From an uncultured Opitutaceae bacterium (GTDB taxonomy: Bacteria > Verrucomicrobiota > Verrucomicrobiae > Opitutales > Opitutaceae): a DNA stretch of 8,376 nucleotides. Shown here one piece after another: positions 1-6,807 of this stretch. How positions within the stretch are numbered: the first letter of the stretch is position 1; each line of letters opens with the position of its first letter. The notes beneath the pieces are model-generated. The model saw only the letters and a list, made by a program, of their open reading frames with translations, had not been told where the DNA came from and made no database searches. The DNA is taken from the NCBI GenBank assembly GCA_946482625.1, contig CAMLSH010000153.1, positions 1 through 8,376 on the forward strand, given 5' to 3'. The position numbers and the translations under genes were made by a program.

Positions 1-674
1 CGGATGTGGCGATCTCTTTCCTGCCGCAGGAGATGTCGGACGCCGAGCAGACGAAGCAGTCGGTCGAAGCGGTGGGGCGGCGGTGTCTGCTGCTGCCGGC
101 GGATTTGAGCCGGGAAGCGGCGTGTAAAGAAGTCGTGGAGAAAACCGTGAAGCATTTCGGACGGCTCGACATCCTCGTTTCGAACGCGGCGTATCAAGGT
201 CGCAACGACAGCTTGGAGAAAGTCACGACGGAGGAGTTCGATCACACGTTCAAGACGAACATCTACGCTTATTTTCACCTCGTGAAGGCAGCTCTGCCGC
301 ACCTGAAACCGGGTGCGGCGATCATCGCGACCAGCTCGGAGACGGGGATACTGGGTTCGGCGAAACTTCCGGATTACTCGTCGACCAAGGGAGCGATCAA
401 CGCGTTCACGAAGACGTTGGCGATGGATCTGATCGAACGCGGTATTCGCGTGAACGCGATCGCGCCGGGGCCGGTCTGGACGCCGTTGAATCCGTCCGAC
501 CAAGGCATGACGCCGAAGAAAGTTTCCGTGTTTGGCGGGGATTCCCCAATGGGGCGTCCCGCGCAGCCAGAAGAGCTGGCGCCGTCGTATGTGTTTCTGG
601 CGTCCGATGCGGACGCGTCGTACATCACGGGAATCGTTCTCGAGGTGATGGGCGGCGAAACGACCGACGGTTGA
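1..674 (+). CDS. SDR family oxidoreductase, 3' part (YghA/GS39-like)
   Basis: NAD(P)-dependent short-chain dehydrogenase/reductase, open at the left edge; the frame runs through base 3, so the true start and the glycine-rich cofactor loop (TGxxxGIG) lie outside. Numbering residues from the codon at base 6, the catalytic tetrad is visible: Asn85 (KTN), Ser111 (TSSETG), Tyr124 and Lys128 (YSSTK). The structural NAAY motif is at 60-63 and the post-catalytic NAIAPGPVWTPL segment at 150-161. The stretch around AISFLPQE and the C-terminal VMGGE resemble the YghA/GS39-like subgroup of about 285-300 residues, so roughly 60 residues are missing. Members are usually cytosolic and reduce carbonyls or oxidise alcohols; the substrate cannot be read from sequence. 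A cysteine hydrolase gene starts 45 bases after the stop on the same strand. Certain as an SDR, moderate for the subgroup. Confidence 0.93.
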   Translation, partial: DVAISFLPQEMSDAEQTKQSVEAVGRRCLLLPADLSREAACKEVVEKTVKHFGRLDILVSNAAYQGRNDSLEKVTTEEFDHTFKTNIYAYFHLVKAALPHLKPGAAIIATSSETGILGSAKLPDYSSTKGAINAFTKTLAMDLIERGIRVNAIAPGPVWTPLNPSDQGMTPKKVSVFGGDSPMGRPAQPEELAPSYVFLASDADASYITGIVLEVMGGETTDG

Positions 675-718
675 GACGGCAGGGACGCGTGGCGTCGCGC
701 TGGATAGCACGGTTTTTC

Positions 719-1189
719 ATGAAAGCTCTCATCATCGTGGACCTGCAGCGGGCGTTTCCTCCGCCCGATTATGTGGTGAAGCGAATTCGCGCGTATGCGC
801 GGCGATTCGACTGCCGGATATTCACCCGTTTTATCAATCCGCCGGGGTCGCTTTTTCGAAAGAAGCTCGGGCAGACCTCGTGTTTGCCGAACACCATGGA
901 CACGGCGCTTTTGATCGAACCGGAGCCCGGGGATCTCGTGTTGAGCAAGACCGGGTACGGACTGAAACCGAGCCAGATCGCGAAGTTGCGGGCGCTGGGC
1001 CTGAAGAAGGCGACGCTGTGCGGCGTGGATACAGACGCGTGCGTGCTGGGCGTGTTGTTCTCGCTGTTCGACGCGGGGATCGATTGCACGGTGAAACGCG
1101 AGCTCTGCTGGAGCTCGAGCGGGCTTCATCAGGAGGCGATGGCGATCATCGCGAAGCAGTTTCCGCCGCCGAAACGCGGGCGGACGTGA
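719..1189 (+). CDS. isochorismatase-like cysteine hydrolase
   Basis: Small (156 residue) member of the isochorismatase-like hydrolase superfamily, which includes nicotinamidases, isochorismatases and N-carbamoyl amidases. The catalytic triad is recognisable as Asp8 (IIVDLQ), Lys77 (LSKTGYG) and Cys108 in the nucleophile turn CGVDTDACVLG (101-111). It is shorter than the usual 180-210 residues, mainly from compact loops between the first strand and the lysine, yet all three catalytic residues remain. The ATG at 719 is chosen because MKALIIVDLQ is the normal family N-terminus; a TTG at 671 would add 16 residues without family resemblance and overlap the preceding stop. No Shine-Dalgarno sequence is evident. 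It may be cotranscribed with the SDR upstream and converges on the alpha-E gene. The exact substrate is unknown; cytosolic location is inferred from the lack of a signal peptide. Confidence 0.9.
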   Translation: MKALIIVDLQRAFPPPDYVVKRIRAYARRFDCRIFTRFINPPGSLFRKKLGQTSCLPNTMDTALLIEPEPGDLVLSKTGYGLKPSQIAKLRALGLKKATLCGVDTDACVLGVLFSLFDAGIDCTVKRELCWSSSGLHQEAMAIIAKQFPPPKRGRT

Positions 1190-1197
1190 GCGGAGGC

Positions 1198-1221
1198 GGC
1201 GCGTTCGCTACGAAGGGCGCC
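1198..1221. terminator. hairpin between convergent genes
   Basis: Inverted repeat in the 38-base gap between the converging cysteine hydrolase and alpha-E stops. The outer stem GGCGC (1198-1202) pairs with GCGCC (1217-1221). After a small internal loop of G residues, TTCG (1204-1207) pairs with CGAA (1211-1214) around a CTA loop. Its position suits a bidirectional terminator, but there is no T-run on either strand, so the role is inferred. Confidence 0.35.
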
Positions 1222-1227
1222 GGGAAG

Positions 1228-2214
1228 TCACGCGAGCACTTTCGCAGTGTCGCTGGAGTAGTGGATGAACGTCGCTTGGGTGGCGGCGTGGACCGCGGCG
1301 AGGCGTAGCTGGATATCGTCGAGGTACTCGTGCAGCCCGTCGGCGATGGCTTCGCGGACGACGGTTTTTTCGAGGTGATCGCGGAGGCTGGCGATGAGGC
1401 GGCCGGCGGGATTGTCGGCGAGGTGGGGCGCAGTGGCGGTGATCTGAGCGAGCGCGAGGCCGGCCTCGTTGATCGAGAAGAGAATGCTGCGGGGGAAGAA
1501 GTGATCGCGGACGAGGTAATCGACGGCGCGTTCGAGCGTGAGCTGGCCGCGGCGGCTTTTGCGGAAGGCTTCGAAGGCGGAGCAGGAACGGAGCACGGAG
1601 GCCCATTGAACCATGTCGAGCGCGGAGCCCACCGATGTGTTGTCGGGCAGGAGCATGTAGTACTTCACATCGAGGATGCGGGACGTGTTGTCGGCGCGTT
1701 CCAGAAAACGACCGAGCTCGAAGAACCACCACATCTGGGTGCGCGGTATCATGGATTCGGCGACACCGTAGAAGAGCTGGATGCGGCCTTTGAGGAAGGC
1801 GAGGTACTCGGAGGAGCCGAGCTGCGCGTAGCGGGAGTAGTCGTCCTCTTTGAACTTCAGGAAAAAGGTGTTGAGCTCCTCCCAGACTTCGCCGGCGAGC
1901 TGGTCGCGGATACAGCGGGCGTTCTCGCGAGCGTAGGCGATGCAGGAGAGAAACGAGCTGGGGTTCTGACGGTTGAAGAGGACGAAATCGACGACGGTGC
2001 GCTCGGTGACCTCATCGCCGTAGAGCTTGTGGAAGAGTTCGTCGCCACCGCACACATACACGAGGGGTTCCCAGGAACGCGGATCGTCGGCGGCCTGGCG
2101 GCTCTGGAGGTCGAGCACGAGCTGTGCGTTGACGTCGAGGAGGCGGGCGGCGTTTTCGGCGCGCTCGAGGTAGCGGGCGGTCCAGAAGATGAGGTTGGCG
2201 ACGCGGCTCAGCAT
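1228..2214 (-). CDS. alpha-E domain-containing protein (DUF403)
   Basis: Complete 328-residue all-helical alpha-E (DUF403) protein. The two signature helices are visible: ARYLERAENAARLLD at 13-27 and GRFLERADNTSRILD at 168-182. The internal hallmark NPSSFLSCIAYARENAR (84-100) is followed by IRDQL and WEELN. The length is normal for the family. Alpha-E proteins are encoded beside circularly permuted ATP-grasp proteins in many bacteria and are predicted to act with them in a peptide or amide-bond forming system; the biochemical role is not established. Here the ATP-grasp partner lies upstream on the same strand but is separated by a broken four-helix-bundle gene. The ATG at 2214 is chosen because MLSRVAN is the family N-terminus; an upstream in-frame ATG at 2253 falls inside a heptamer array. 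No Shine-Dalgarno is visible and the leader is pyrimidine-rich. No transglutaminase-like partner follows, since the next gene is on the opposite strand. Confidence 0.95.
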   Translation of the reverse strand: MLSRVANLIFWTARYLERAENAARLLDVNAQLVLDLQSRQAADDPRSWEPLVYVCGGDELFHKLYGDEVTERTVVDFVLFNRQNPSSFLSCIAYARENARCIRDQLAGEVWEELNTFFLKFKEDDYSRYAQLGSSEYLAFLKGRIQLFYGVAESMIPRTQMWWFFELGRFLERADNTSRILDVKYYMLLPDNTSVGSALDMVQWASVLRSCSAFEAFRKSRRGQLTLERAVDYLVRDHFFPRSILFSINEAGLALAQITATAPHLADNPAGRLIASLRDHLEKTVVREAIADGLHEYLDDIQLRLAAVHAATQATFIHYSSDTAKVLA

Positions 2215-2219
2215 GATGG

Positions 2220-2268
2220 GGAGAATGGAGAATGACCAATGACCAGTGACCAATGACCAGTGGGCGGA
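2220..2268 (-). repeat. heptamer array A (TGACCAR x4 plus flanks)
   Basis: On the plus strand four TGACCAR units occupy 2233-2260 in strict 7-bp phase and alternate TGACCAA/TGACCAG, giving a 14-bp super-period. In the same phase they are preceded by two GGAGAAT heptamers (2220-2226, 2227-2233, sharing the T) and followed by the TGGGCGGA tail (2261-2268). The array ends a few bases before the alpha-E start codon, in its 5' leader. It has no internal dyad and no spacers. Related arrays occur at 2692, 4270 and 4980. Confidence 0.9.
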
Positions 2269-2302
2269 GCGCAGGCGGGGCGCGACGTCGCTGGTGTTGA
2301 GG

Positions 2303-2692
2303 CTAAAGTTTGGCGCGAGCAGTGGCGGCGGCTCGCAGGTTTTTGTCGGTGGTGCGGACGATGGCGCAGAAGATCAAGTGCAGTTCTTTCGCCTCGCGCC
2401 AGAGTATGCGGGATTGCGGAGCGTGAGCTGGCGCGGAGCGGGCGATCATGCGGAGCCAGTATTTGGTCTCTCGCGGCTCTTTGCGGCAGAGGGCGATTTT
2501 GTGACGGAAGTCTTTCTTCGATTAGGCTTCGTCCGCTTCGCAGTAGTTGGCACCGATACTCGTGGCGGAGCGAACCCGTTGCCGGACGAGCGGATCGTTG
2601 ACCGCGTCCAGCGGGAGGCTTCGGCAGAAATCGATGACGACTTCCGCAAATGACGACGCGCGCTCCTCCAGCTCGTTCCCTCCGGCTTTCAT
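2303..2692 (-). pseudogene. four-helix-bundle protein (S23/bAvd-like), in-frame stop
   Basis: A 130-codon frame reads as a member of the four-helix-bundle family found in 23S rRNA intervening sequences and related to the bAvd accessory protein of diversity-generating retroelements. Visible family segments are ELEERASSFA (7-16), VRSATSIGANY (40-50), KKDFRHKIALCRKE (59-72), YWLRMI (78-83) and EAKELHLIF (100-108). Codon 57 (2522-2524) is TAA, exactly between EADEA and SKKDF, where the family has one ordinary residue, often Glu. A single GAA-to-TAA change would explain it. A Pro at codon 73 inside the second conserved helix is a further unfavourable change. No frameshift is present and both halves stay in frame, so the damage looks recent, unless it is a sequence error or suppressed stop. 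The ATG lies inside a heptamer array. Possible function is RNA or protein binding, but unproven. Confidence 0.82.
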
Positions 2693-2726
2693 TGGTCACT
2701 GCGTCATAGGTCATTGGTCACTCCGC
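2692..2726 (+). repeat. heptamer array B, inverted copy
   Basis: Same heptamer family as array A but in the opposite orientation. Read on the minus strand it gives TGACCAA (2720-2714), TGACCTA (2713-2707), the 8-mer TGACGCAG (2706-2699) and TGACCAA (2698-2692). The GCGGA motif lies on the outer side (2721-2725). The last heptamer supplies the A of the start codon of the broken four-helix-bundle gene. It is more diverged than the other arrays. Confidence 0.8.
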
Positions 2727-2739
2727 GTCAATGGTTCGA

Positions 2740-4248
2740 TCAGACCAGGACCTTCTCTACCAGTGGAGACTGCGACTGCGATTGGGTTTGGAAGGGGGCG
2801 GTGGTTTCGTCGGCGAGGACCCAGGTGTCTTTTGAGCCGCCGCCTTGGGAGCTGTTGACGACGAGGCTGCCTTTTTTGAGGGCGACGCGGGTGAGACCGC
2901 CGGGCATGATTTTGATCGTTTCGCCGTTGAGAATGTAAGGACGCAGATCGATGTGGCGGCCTTCGATGGTGTCTCCGCAAACGCTCGGGCAGCGGGAGAG
3001 GCCGATGGTGGGTTGGGCGATAAAGTTGCGCGGGTTGTCGATGATCTTGGCGCGGAATTCCTCGATCTGCGCGGTCGTGCTGTGCGGGCCGACCAACATG
3101 CCGTAGCCGCCGGCTTCGTTGACGCTTTTGACGACGAGCTTGGAGAGGTTGGCCAGGATGTATTTGAGGTCGCTCGGATCGGCGGAGAGGAAGGTTTCCA
3201 CGTTCGGGAGGATCGGGTCCTGGCCGAGGTAGAATTTGATCATCTTCTGGACGTAGTAATAGACGGCTTTGTCGTCGGCGATGCCGGTGCCGATGGGATT
3301 GCAGAGGGCGACGTTGCCTTTTCGATACGCCTCCACGAGTCCGGGGACGCCGAGCATGGAGTCTTTGCGGAAGACGGTGGGATCAAGGAAGTCGTCGTCG
3401 ATGCGGCGGTAGATGACGTGCACCGGGGCGAGGCCGTCGGTGCGGCGCATGTAGACTTTGTCGTCTTCGACGACGAGGTCGGAGCCTTCGACGATCTCGA
3501 TGCCCATCTGGCGGGCGAGGAAGCTGTGCTCGAAGTAGGCGGAGTTGTAGACGCCTGGGGTGAGCAGGACGACAGTCGGCTCGGGAATGTGTTCGGGCGC
3601 GAGGTAGGTGAGAAGCGAGAGGAGGTCGTTGGTGTAGTTCTCGACCGGGCGGACGCGGTAGTCGCGGATCAGATTCGGGAAAACGCGCTTCATCACCTGG
3701 CGGTTTTCGAGGACGTAGCTGACGCCGGAAGGGGTGCGGAGATTGTCTTCGAGAACTCGATACTCACCGGCTTCGTCGCGGATGAGGTCGGTGCCGTTGA
3801 TGTGGACGAAGAGGCCGCGCGGGATCTTGAAGCCGACGAGTTCGGGGCGGAAGTTTTTCGAGGAGTCGACCATGCCGCGCGGGACGATGCCTTCTTTGAG
3901 GATGCGCTGGTCGCTGTAGATGTCCGCGAGGAACATGTTCAGCGCCTGCATGCGCTGGGTGAGGCCGGCTTCGAGGTGTTTCCACTCGTGGGCAGGAATG
4001 ATCCGCGGGAGCAGATCGAACGGGAAAATTTTCTCGGTGCCGGCGTTGTCGGAGTAGACAGTGAAGGTGACGCCGCGGCTCAGGAAAGTCTGGTCGGCGG
4101 TGCGCTGGCGCTGGAGGAGTTCGGCGATGCCTTCCATGCGTCCGAAGCGTTCGGCGAGGCGCTGATAGTGCGCGTGCGGTTTGCCGGGGGCGGCGAACAT
4201 CTCGTCATAGAAGCGGGCGTGTTCGTAGCTGGCGAAAAGGTCGGGCAT
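2740..4248 (-). CDS. circularly permuted type 2 ATP-grasp protein (DUF404/DUF407)
   Basis: Complete 502-residue member of the circularly permuted ATP-grasp family, predicted to be a ligase that uses ATP to form amide or peptide bonds; its substrate is not established. Conserved blocks in order: GTDLIRD (152-158), [20 protein letters not shown] (164-183), [20 protein letters not shown] (229-248), [11 protein letters not shown] (280-290), [17 protein letters not shown] (317-333), [17 protein letters not shown] (372-388, the likely nucleotide-binding lysine segment), [11 protein letters not shown] (411-421), HIDLRPYIL (432-440) and GGLTRVAL followed by [15 protein letters not shown] (450-478). 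No key block is missing. After the conserved core there is a short QTQSQSQSP tail (488-495) of unknown meaning. It is the usual partner of the alpha-E gene downstream. The ATG at 4248 gives a typical N-terminus; its leader is pyrimidine-rich without Shine-Dalgarno. No signal peptide, so probably cytosolic. Confidence 0.96.
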   Translation of the reverse strand: MPDLFASYEHARFYDEMFAAPGKPHAHYQRLAERFGRMEGIAELLQRQRTADQTFLSRGVTFTVYSDNAGTEKIFPFDLLPRIIPAHEWKHLEAGLTQRMQALNMFLADIYSDQRILKEGIVPRGMVDSSKNFRPELVGFKIPRGLFVHINGTDLIRDEAGEYRVLEDNLRTPSGVSYVLENRQVMKRVFPNLIRDYRVRPVENYTNDLLSLLTYLAPEHIPEPTVVLLTPGVYNSAYFEHSFLARQMGIEIVEGSDLVVEDDKVYMRRTDGLAPVHVIYRRIDDDFLDPTVFRKDSMLGVPGLVEAYRKGNVALCNPIGTGIADDKAVYYYVQKMIKFYLGQDPILPNVETFLSADPSDLKYILANLSKLVVKSVNEAGGYGMLVGPHSTTAQIEEFRAKIIDNPRNFIAQPTIGLSRCPSVCGDTIEGRHIDLRPYILNGETIKIMPGGLTRVALKKGSLVVNSSQGGGSKDTWVLADETTAPFQTQSQSQSPLVEKVLV

Positions 4249-4263
4249 AGCGGAAGAGGGTGA

Positions 4264-4304
4264 AGAGAATGACCAGTGATCAATGACCAGTGACCAATGG
4301 CGGA
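4264..4304 (-). repeat. heptamer array C
   Basis: Plus-strand units TGACCAG, TGATCAA, TGACCAG, TGACCAA fill 4270-4297 without gaps. An in-phase AGAGAAT (4264-4270, sharing the T) precedes them and the TGGCGGA tail (4298-4304) follows. Orientation is the same as array A. It sits in the 5' leader of the ATP-grasp gene at almost the same distance from the start codon as array A from the alpha-E start. Confidence 0.9.
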
Positions 4305-4349
4305 TGTGAAAAGTAGGCGGTGAGGTGAGTGCTTTTCGGGGTGAAAGCG

Positions 4350-4388
4350 GGTGGCGGTTAACAGCGCGCTCGGAGTGCGCGCTCCACC
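4350..4388. repeat. bulged GC-rich inverted repeat (REP-like)
   Basis: The outer stem GGTGG (4350-4354) pairs with CCACC (4384-4388). The inner stem AGCGCGC (4363-4369) pairs perfectly with GCGCGCT (4377-4383) around a 7-base loop. An 8-base one-sided bulge, CGGTTAAC (4355-4362), separates the two stems on the left side only. It lies just downstream of the stop of the 158-residue exported protein gene, so it could terminate that transcript or be a dispersed palindromic element. There is no T-run. Confidence 0.55.
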
Positions 4389-4405
4389 TCGGAAAAGTTG
4401 TTTGG

Positions 4406-4882
4406 TTAGTTTTTAGCGGTGTGGCTCCAGAGGAAACTTTGCTCGTGGAGGAGTTCTTGTCCGTCGGCGGAGAGCAGGCGGAGCTGCCAGGCGACAGGCT
4501 GGGCGGTGGCGTCGGGCCAGTCGGCGCCGGTGAGGCCGATCTGGAGAACGTGGTTTCCGACGGGGATGCTCGTGGTCGCGAAAGAAGTGATACGTTTCGG
4601 TTCGGCGGAGGCTGGCGTGATGACGTTCAGCTCGACGCGGACGTTTTCGCGCACCGGGCCGGTGTTTTTGAGGCGGGTGAGGAAGTAGAAGCCTTCGCGC
4701 GTTGCCGGCTGGCTGCGGAGGACGGTCTGGCGACCGGTGTTTTCCTGTCCGTCAAAAAATTCCGAGATGCGCTCGAATGATTCCGCGGTGCGGTAACCGG
4801 GCCAGACGCGGACGGCGGTGAGGTCGGCGGCGGCGAGGCGGGCGGTGCAGCAGAGGACGAGCAGGGAGAGAACGAGGCGCAT
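4406..4882 (-). CDS. exported protein of unknown function
   Basis: 158-residue protein I cannot place in a named family. Residues 1-19 form a clear Sec signal peptide: a basic start, a hydrophobic core ([10 protein letters not shown]) and an AAA end, with likely cleavage before Asp20. There is no lipobox followed by a retained cysteine, so export to the periplasm or outside is inferred. The mature part starts with [20 protein letters not shown] (24-43). It then has alternating hydrophobic strands ([33 protein letters not shown]) that suggest a single beta-sandwich domain, and ends with SFLWSH. No catalytic motif is seen. The ATG at 4882 is the only one that retains the signal peptide; no Shine-Dalgarno precedes it. 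It stands alone between the OppA-like gene and the ATP-grasp gene, with repeats on both sides, so context gives no functional hint. Confidence 0.8.
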   Translation of the reverse strand: MRLVLSLLVLCCTARLAAADLTAVRVWPGYRTAESFERISEFFDGQENTGRQTVLRSQPATREGFYFLTRLKNTGPVRENVRVELNVITPASAEPKRITSFATTSIPVGNHVLQIGLTGADWPDATAQPVAWQLRLLSADGQELLHEQSFLWSHTAKN

Positions 4883-4979
4883 GGACAGGGTTGGTTTCCC
4901 GGCGGACCGGAGAACGCGATTTGAGTTTGCAGGTTGTGTGCCAGCGGGAGCGGGCGATGAAAGGGATTTGTGGGTGAAA

Positions 4980-5014
4980 TGATCAATGACCAGTGACCAA
5001 TGACCAGTGGCGGA
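4980..5014 (-). repeat. heptamer array D
   Basis: Plus-strand units TGATCAA, TGACCAG, TGACCAA, TGACCAG fill 4980-5007, followed by TGGCGGA (5008-5014). Copy number, phase, alternation and tail match arrays A and C. It lies about 100 bases upstream of the start of the 158-residue exported protein gene. Confidence 0.9.
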
Positions 5015-5069
5015 CGGCGGAGGCGGAGGGTTGAGCGAGGACGGGCGGGGCGGTGACGTGGGGACGGAG

Positions 5070-5100
5070 GTAGCTGGTAGTTAGTGATTCGTGGGGCGGA
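5070..5100 (-). repeat. heptamer array F (GTAGYTR type)
   Basis: Three heptamers, GTAGCTG, GTAGTTA and GTGATTC, at 5070-5090 are followed by GTGGGGCGGA (5091-5100). The tail is identical to that of the array at 6808 and similar to the TGG(G)CGGA tails of the TGACCAR arrays. It lies between the stop of the OppA-like gene and array D. The gap 4883-5119 holds nothing else I can recognise. Confidence 0.7.
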
Positions 5101-5119
5101 AGGGCGGGGCGTAGTCGGG

Positions 5120-6736
5120 TTATTCCAGCCACACTTTCTGGTAGCGATGGATGCCGAGGAGTGCCGGGACCCAGCCTTTGACGGAAGGGTGTATCAGGAA
5201 AGTGCGGGTGCCGAAAAACACGGGCGTGATCGGAGCTTCATCGAGTAGGATGGCTTCGGCCTTTTGGAAGAGCTCGAAGCGCGTGGCTTGATCGAGGGTG
5301 CGGCCGGCTTCGGCGATGAGGCGGTCGTATTCGGCGTGGCTCCAGCCGGTCTGGTTGTTGGCGCCGCCGGTCACGAACATGTCGAGGTAGGTGTTGGGGT
5401 CGTTGTAGTCGCCGACCCAGCGGGAGCGGGAAACCTGATATGAGAGAGAGCGCTGGTTATCCAAATAGACGCGGAAATCGAGGCTCGTGAGGCGAACACT
5501 GATGCCGAGCTCGCGGCGCCACATCTCTTGAACGGCTTCGAGGATCTTGGTGTTGATCGCGTCGGTGTTCATCTGGAGTTCGATTACGGGGACGCCCTTG
5601 CCGCCGGGGTAACCGGCTTCGGCGAGGAGTTTGCGGGCGGCGTCGAAATCGGTGGGGACGCGGGCGGTCGCGGTGTAGCCGGCGGTGTTGGGCGGCGTGA
5701 AAAAGTGCGCGGGTTCGCGGCTGCCGTGGAGGAGGACGCGGCAGATGACGTCGCGGTTGATGGCGCGGGCGAGGGCCTGGCGGACTTTTTTGTCATCGAA
5801 GGGCGGCTTGGTGGTGTTGAAGCGGATGAAGAGCGTTTCGAGGAATGGATCGACGCGGAGCGGGGTGGGCGACTGCTTGCGGTAGGCGGGGATTTTTTCG
5901 GGCAGCAGATCGTAGGTGATGTGGAGCTGGCCGGAGCGGAAGTTTCTCTCGTCGGTGGCGATGACTTCGTTGGGATAAAACACGATGGAGCGGAGCTTGG
6001 TGTTGGGGGAATCCCAATACGTGTCGCTCTTCTCGACGACGATGCGGGCGTTGGGCTGCCACTCCTTGAGGACGTAGGCGCCGTTGCCGACGAGATTGCC
6101 CGGCTGGGTCCAGCGCGTGCCGCGTTCGTCGAGTTTGCCGAACTTCAAGATGGTTGGCGGATGGACAGGGAACCAGGCCTGATGTGCGACGAGGGCGAGC
6201 AGGTAAGGCGTGGGATGGTTGAGTGTGATTTCGAGCGTGCGGGCATCGATCGCGCGAAAGCCGACTTGGGCGAAGTCGGTGAGTTTTCCCGTGTTGAAGG
6301 CCTCGGCGTTTTTCACCGGGAAAAGCATGTAGGCGTATTCGGAGCCGAGCGCGGGGGAGAGGATACGTTGGAAGGCGGTGATGAAATCCTTCGCGGTGAC
6401 GGGATCGCCGTTGGACCAACGGCCGTTTTCGCGGAGATGAAACGTGTACGTGAGGGCGTCGGCGGAAATGTCCCAGCGCGCGGCGGCGCCGGGCAGTGCT
6501 TGCGAGGTGGCTTCGTCGATGACGGTGAGGCCTTCGAAGAGCGAGATGAGGATGTTGTAGTCGGTGAAGACGGTGGAGACCTGCGGGTCGAGATCGGCGG
6601 GCTCGGCGCCGTTGCCGAGGTGGAGCGTTTGCGTGCGGAGCGCGGCTTCGACGGCGGTCCCGCGTTGGGCGGACGCGGCGGGCGCGAGGAAGAGGGTGGC
6701 AACAATCAGGGCGAGAGCGGCGGTGAGTGTGCGCAT
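5120..6736 (-). CDS. oligopeptide ABC transporter substrate-binding protein (OppA/MppA type)
   Basis: Complete 538-residue family 5 solute-binding protein that captures peptides in the periplasm for an ABC importer. Residues 1-23 are a Sec signal peptide ending ASA before Gln24; there is no lipobox, so it should be a soluble periplasmic protein. Family landmarks: AEPADLDP (44-51), LFEGL (66-70), the SBP_bac_5 signature region LRENGRWSNGDPVTAKDF (101-118), GNGAYVLKEW (217-226), the KKVRQALARAINR helix and, near the C-terminus, WVGDYNDPNTYLDMF, typical of OppA-like proteins. The length agrees with OppA. Peptide binding rather than nickel or heme binding is inferred from overall similarity. No permease or ATPase gene adjoins it in this window, so its transporter must be encoded elsewhere. 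The ATG at 6736 keeps the signal peptide; a GGTGAT directly before it resembles a Shine-Dalgarno but is very close. Confidence 0.94.
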   Translation of the reverse strand: MRTLTAALALIVATLFLAPAASAQRGTAVEAALRTQTLHLGNGAEPADLDPQVSTVFTDYNILISLFEGLTVIDEATSQALPGAAARWDISADALTYTFHLRENGRWSNGDPVTAKDFITAFQRILSPALGSEYAYMLFPVKNAEAFNTGKLTDFAQVGFRAIDARTLEITLNHPTPYLLALVAHQAWFPVHPPTILKFGKLDERGTRWTQPGNLVGNGAYVLKEWQPNARIVVEKSDTYWDSPNTKLRSIVFYPNEVIATDERNFRSGQLHITYDLLPEKIPAYRKQSPTPLRVDPFLETLFIRFNTTKPPFDDKKVRQALARAINRDVICRVLLHGSREPAHFFTPPNTAGYTATARVPTDFDAARKLLAEAGYPGGKGVPVIELQMNTDAINTKILEAVQEMWRRELGISVRLTSLDFRVYLDNQRSLSYQVSRSRWVGDYNDPNTYLDMFVTGGANNQTGWSHAEYDRLIAEAGRTLDQATRFELFQKAEAILLDEAPITPVFFGTRTFLIHPSVKGWVPALLGIHRYQKVWLE

Positions 6737-6807
6737 ATCACCGCTGACGATGTGCGGGGCGGGCGCGGAGTAAAGGGCGCGGAGACGGAAGGCGGGAGGT
6801 GCAGTCG

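Noticed and set aside
671..718. TTG start extending the cysteine hydrolase by 16 residues
   Set aside because: The extension is unlike the family and overlaps the SDR stop; MKALIIVDLQ is the usual beginning.
374..1129. Minus-strand open frame across the SDR and hydrolase genes
   Set aside because: Arg/His/Pro-rich translation without motifs; both plus-strand genes carry intact catalytic residues.
1330..2235. Long plus-strand open frame opposite the alpha-E gene
   Set aside because: Its translation is rich in Glu, Gly, Val and Ala and has no family features, whereas the opposite strand encodes a complete conserved protein. It is a codon-bias shadow.
2233..2260. CRISPR-like repeats
   Set aside because: The units are seven bases long and directly adjacent with no spacers, and no cas genes are present.
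2303..2692. Diversity-generating retroelement accessory gene
   Set aside because: The protein family is related to bAvd, but no reverse transcriptase or template/variable repeat pair is seen in the window.
2845..4263. Long plus-strand open frame opposite the ATP-grasp gene
   Set aside because: Acidic, repetitive composition typical of the antisense of a GC-rich gene; all recognisable motifs are on the minus strand.
4883..5119. Small gene or RNA in the second-longest run without a gene (4883-5119)
   Set aside because: No convincing open frame, tRNA fold or riboswitch pattern; only heptamer arrays D and F stand out.
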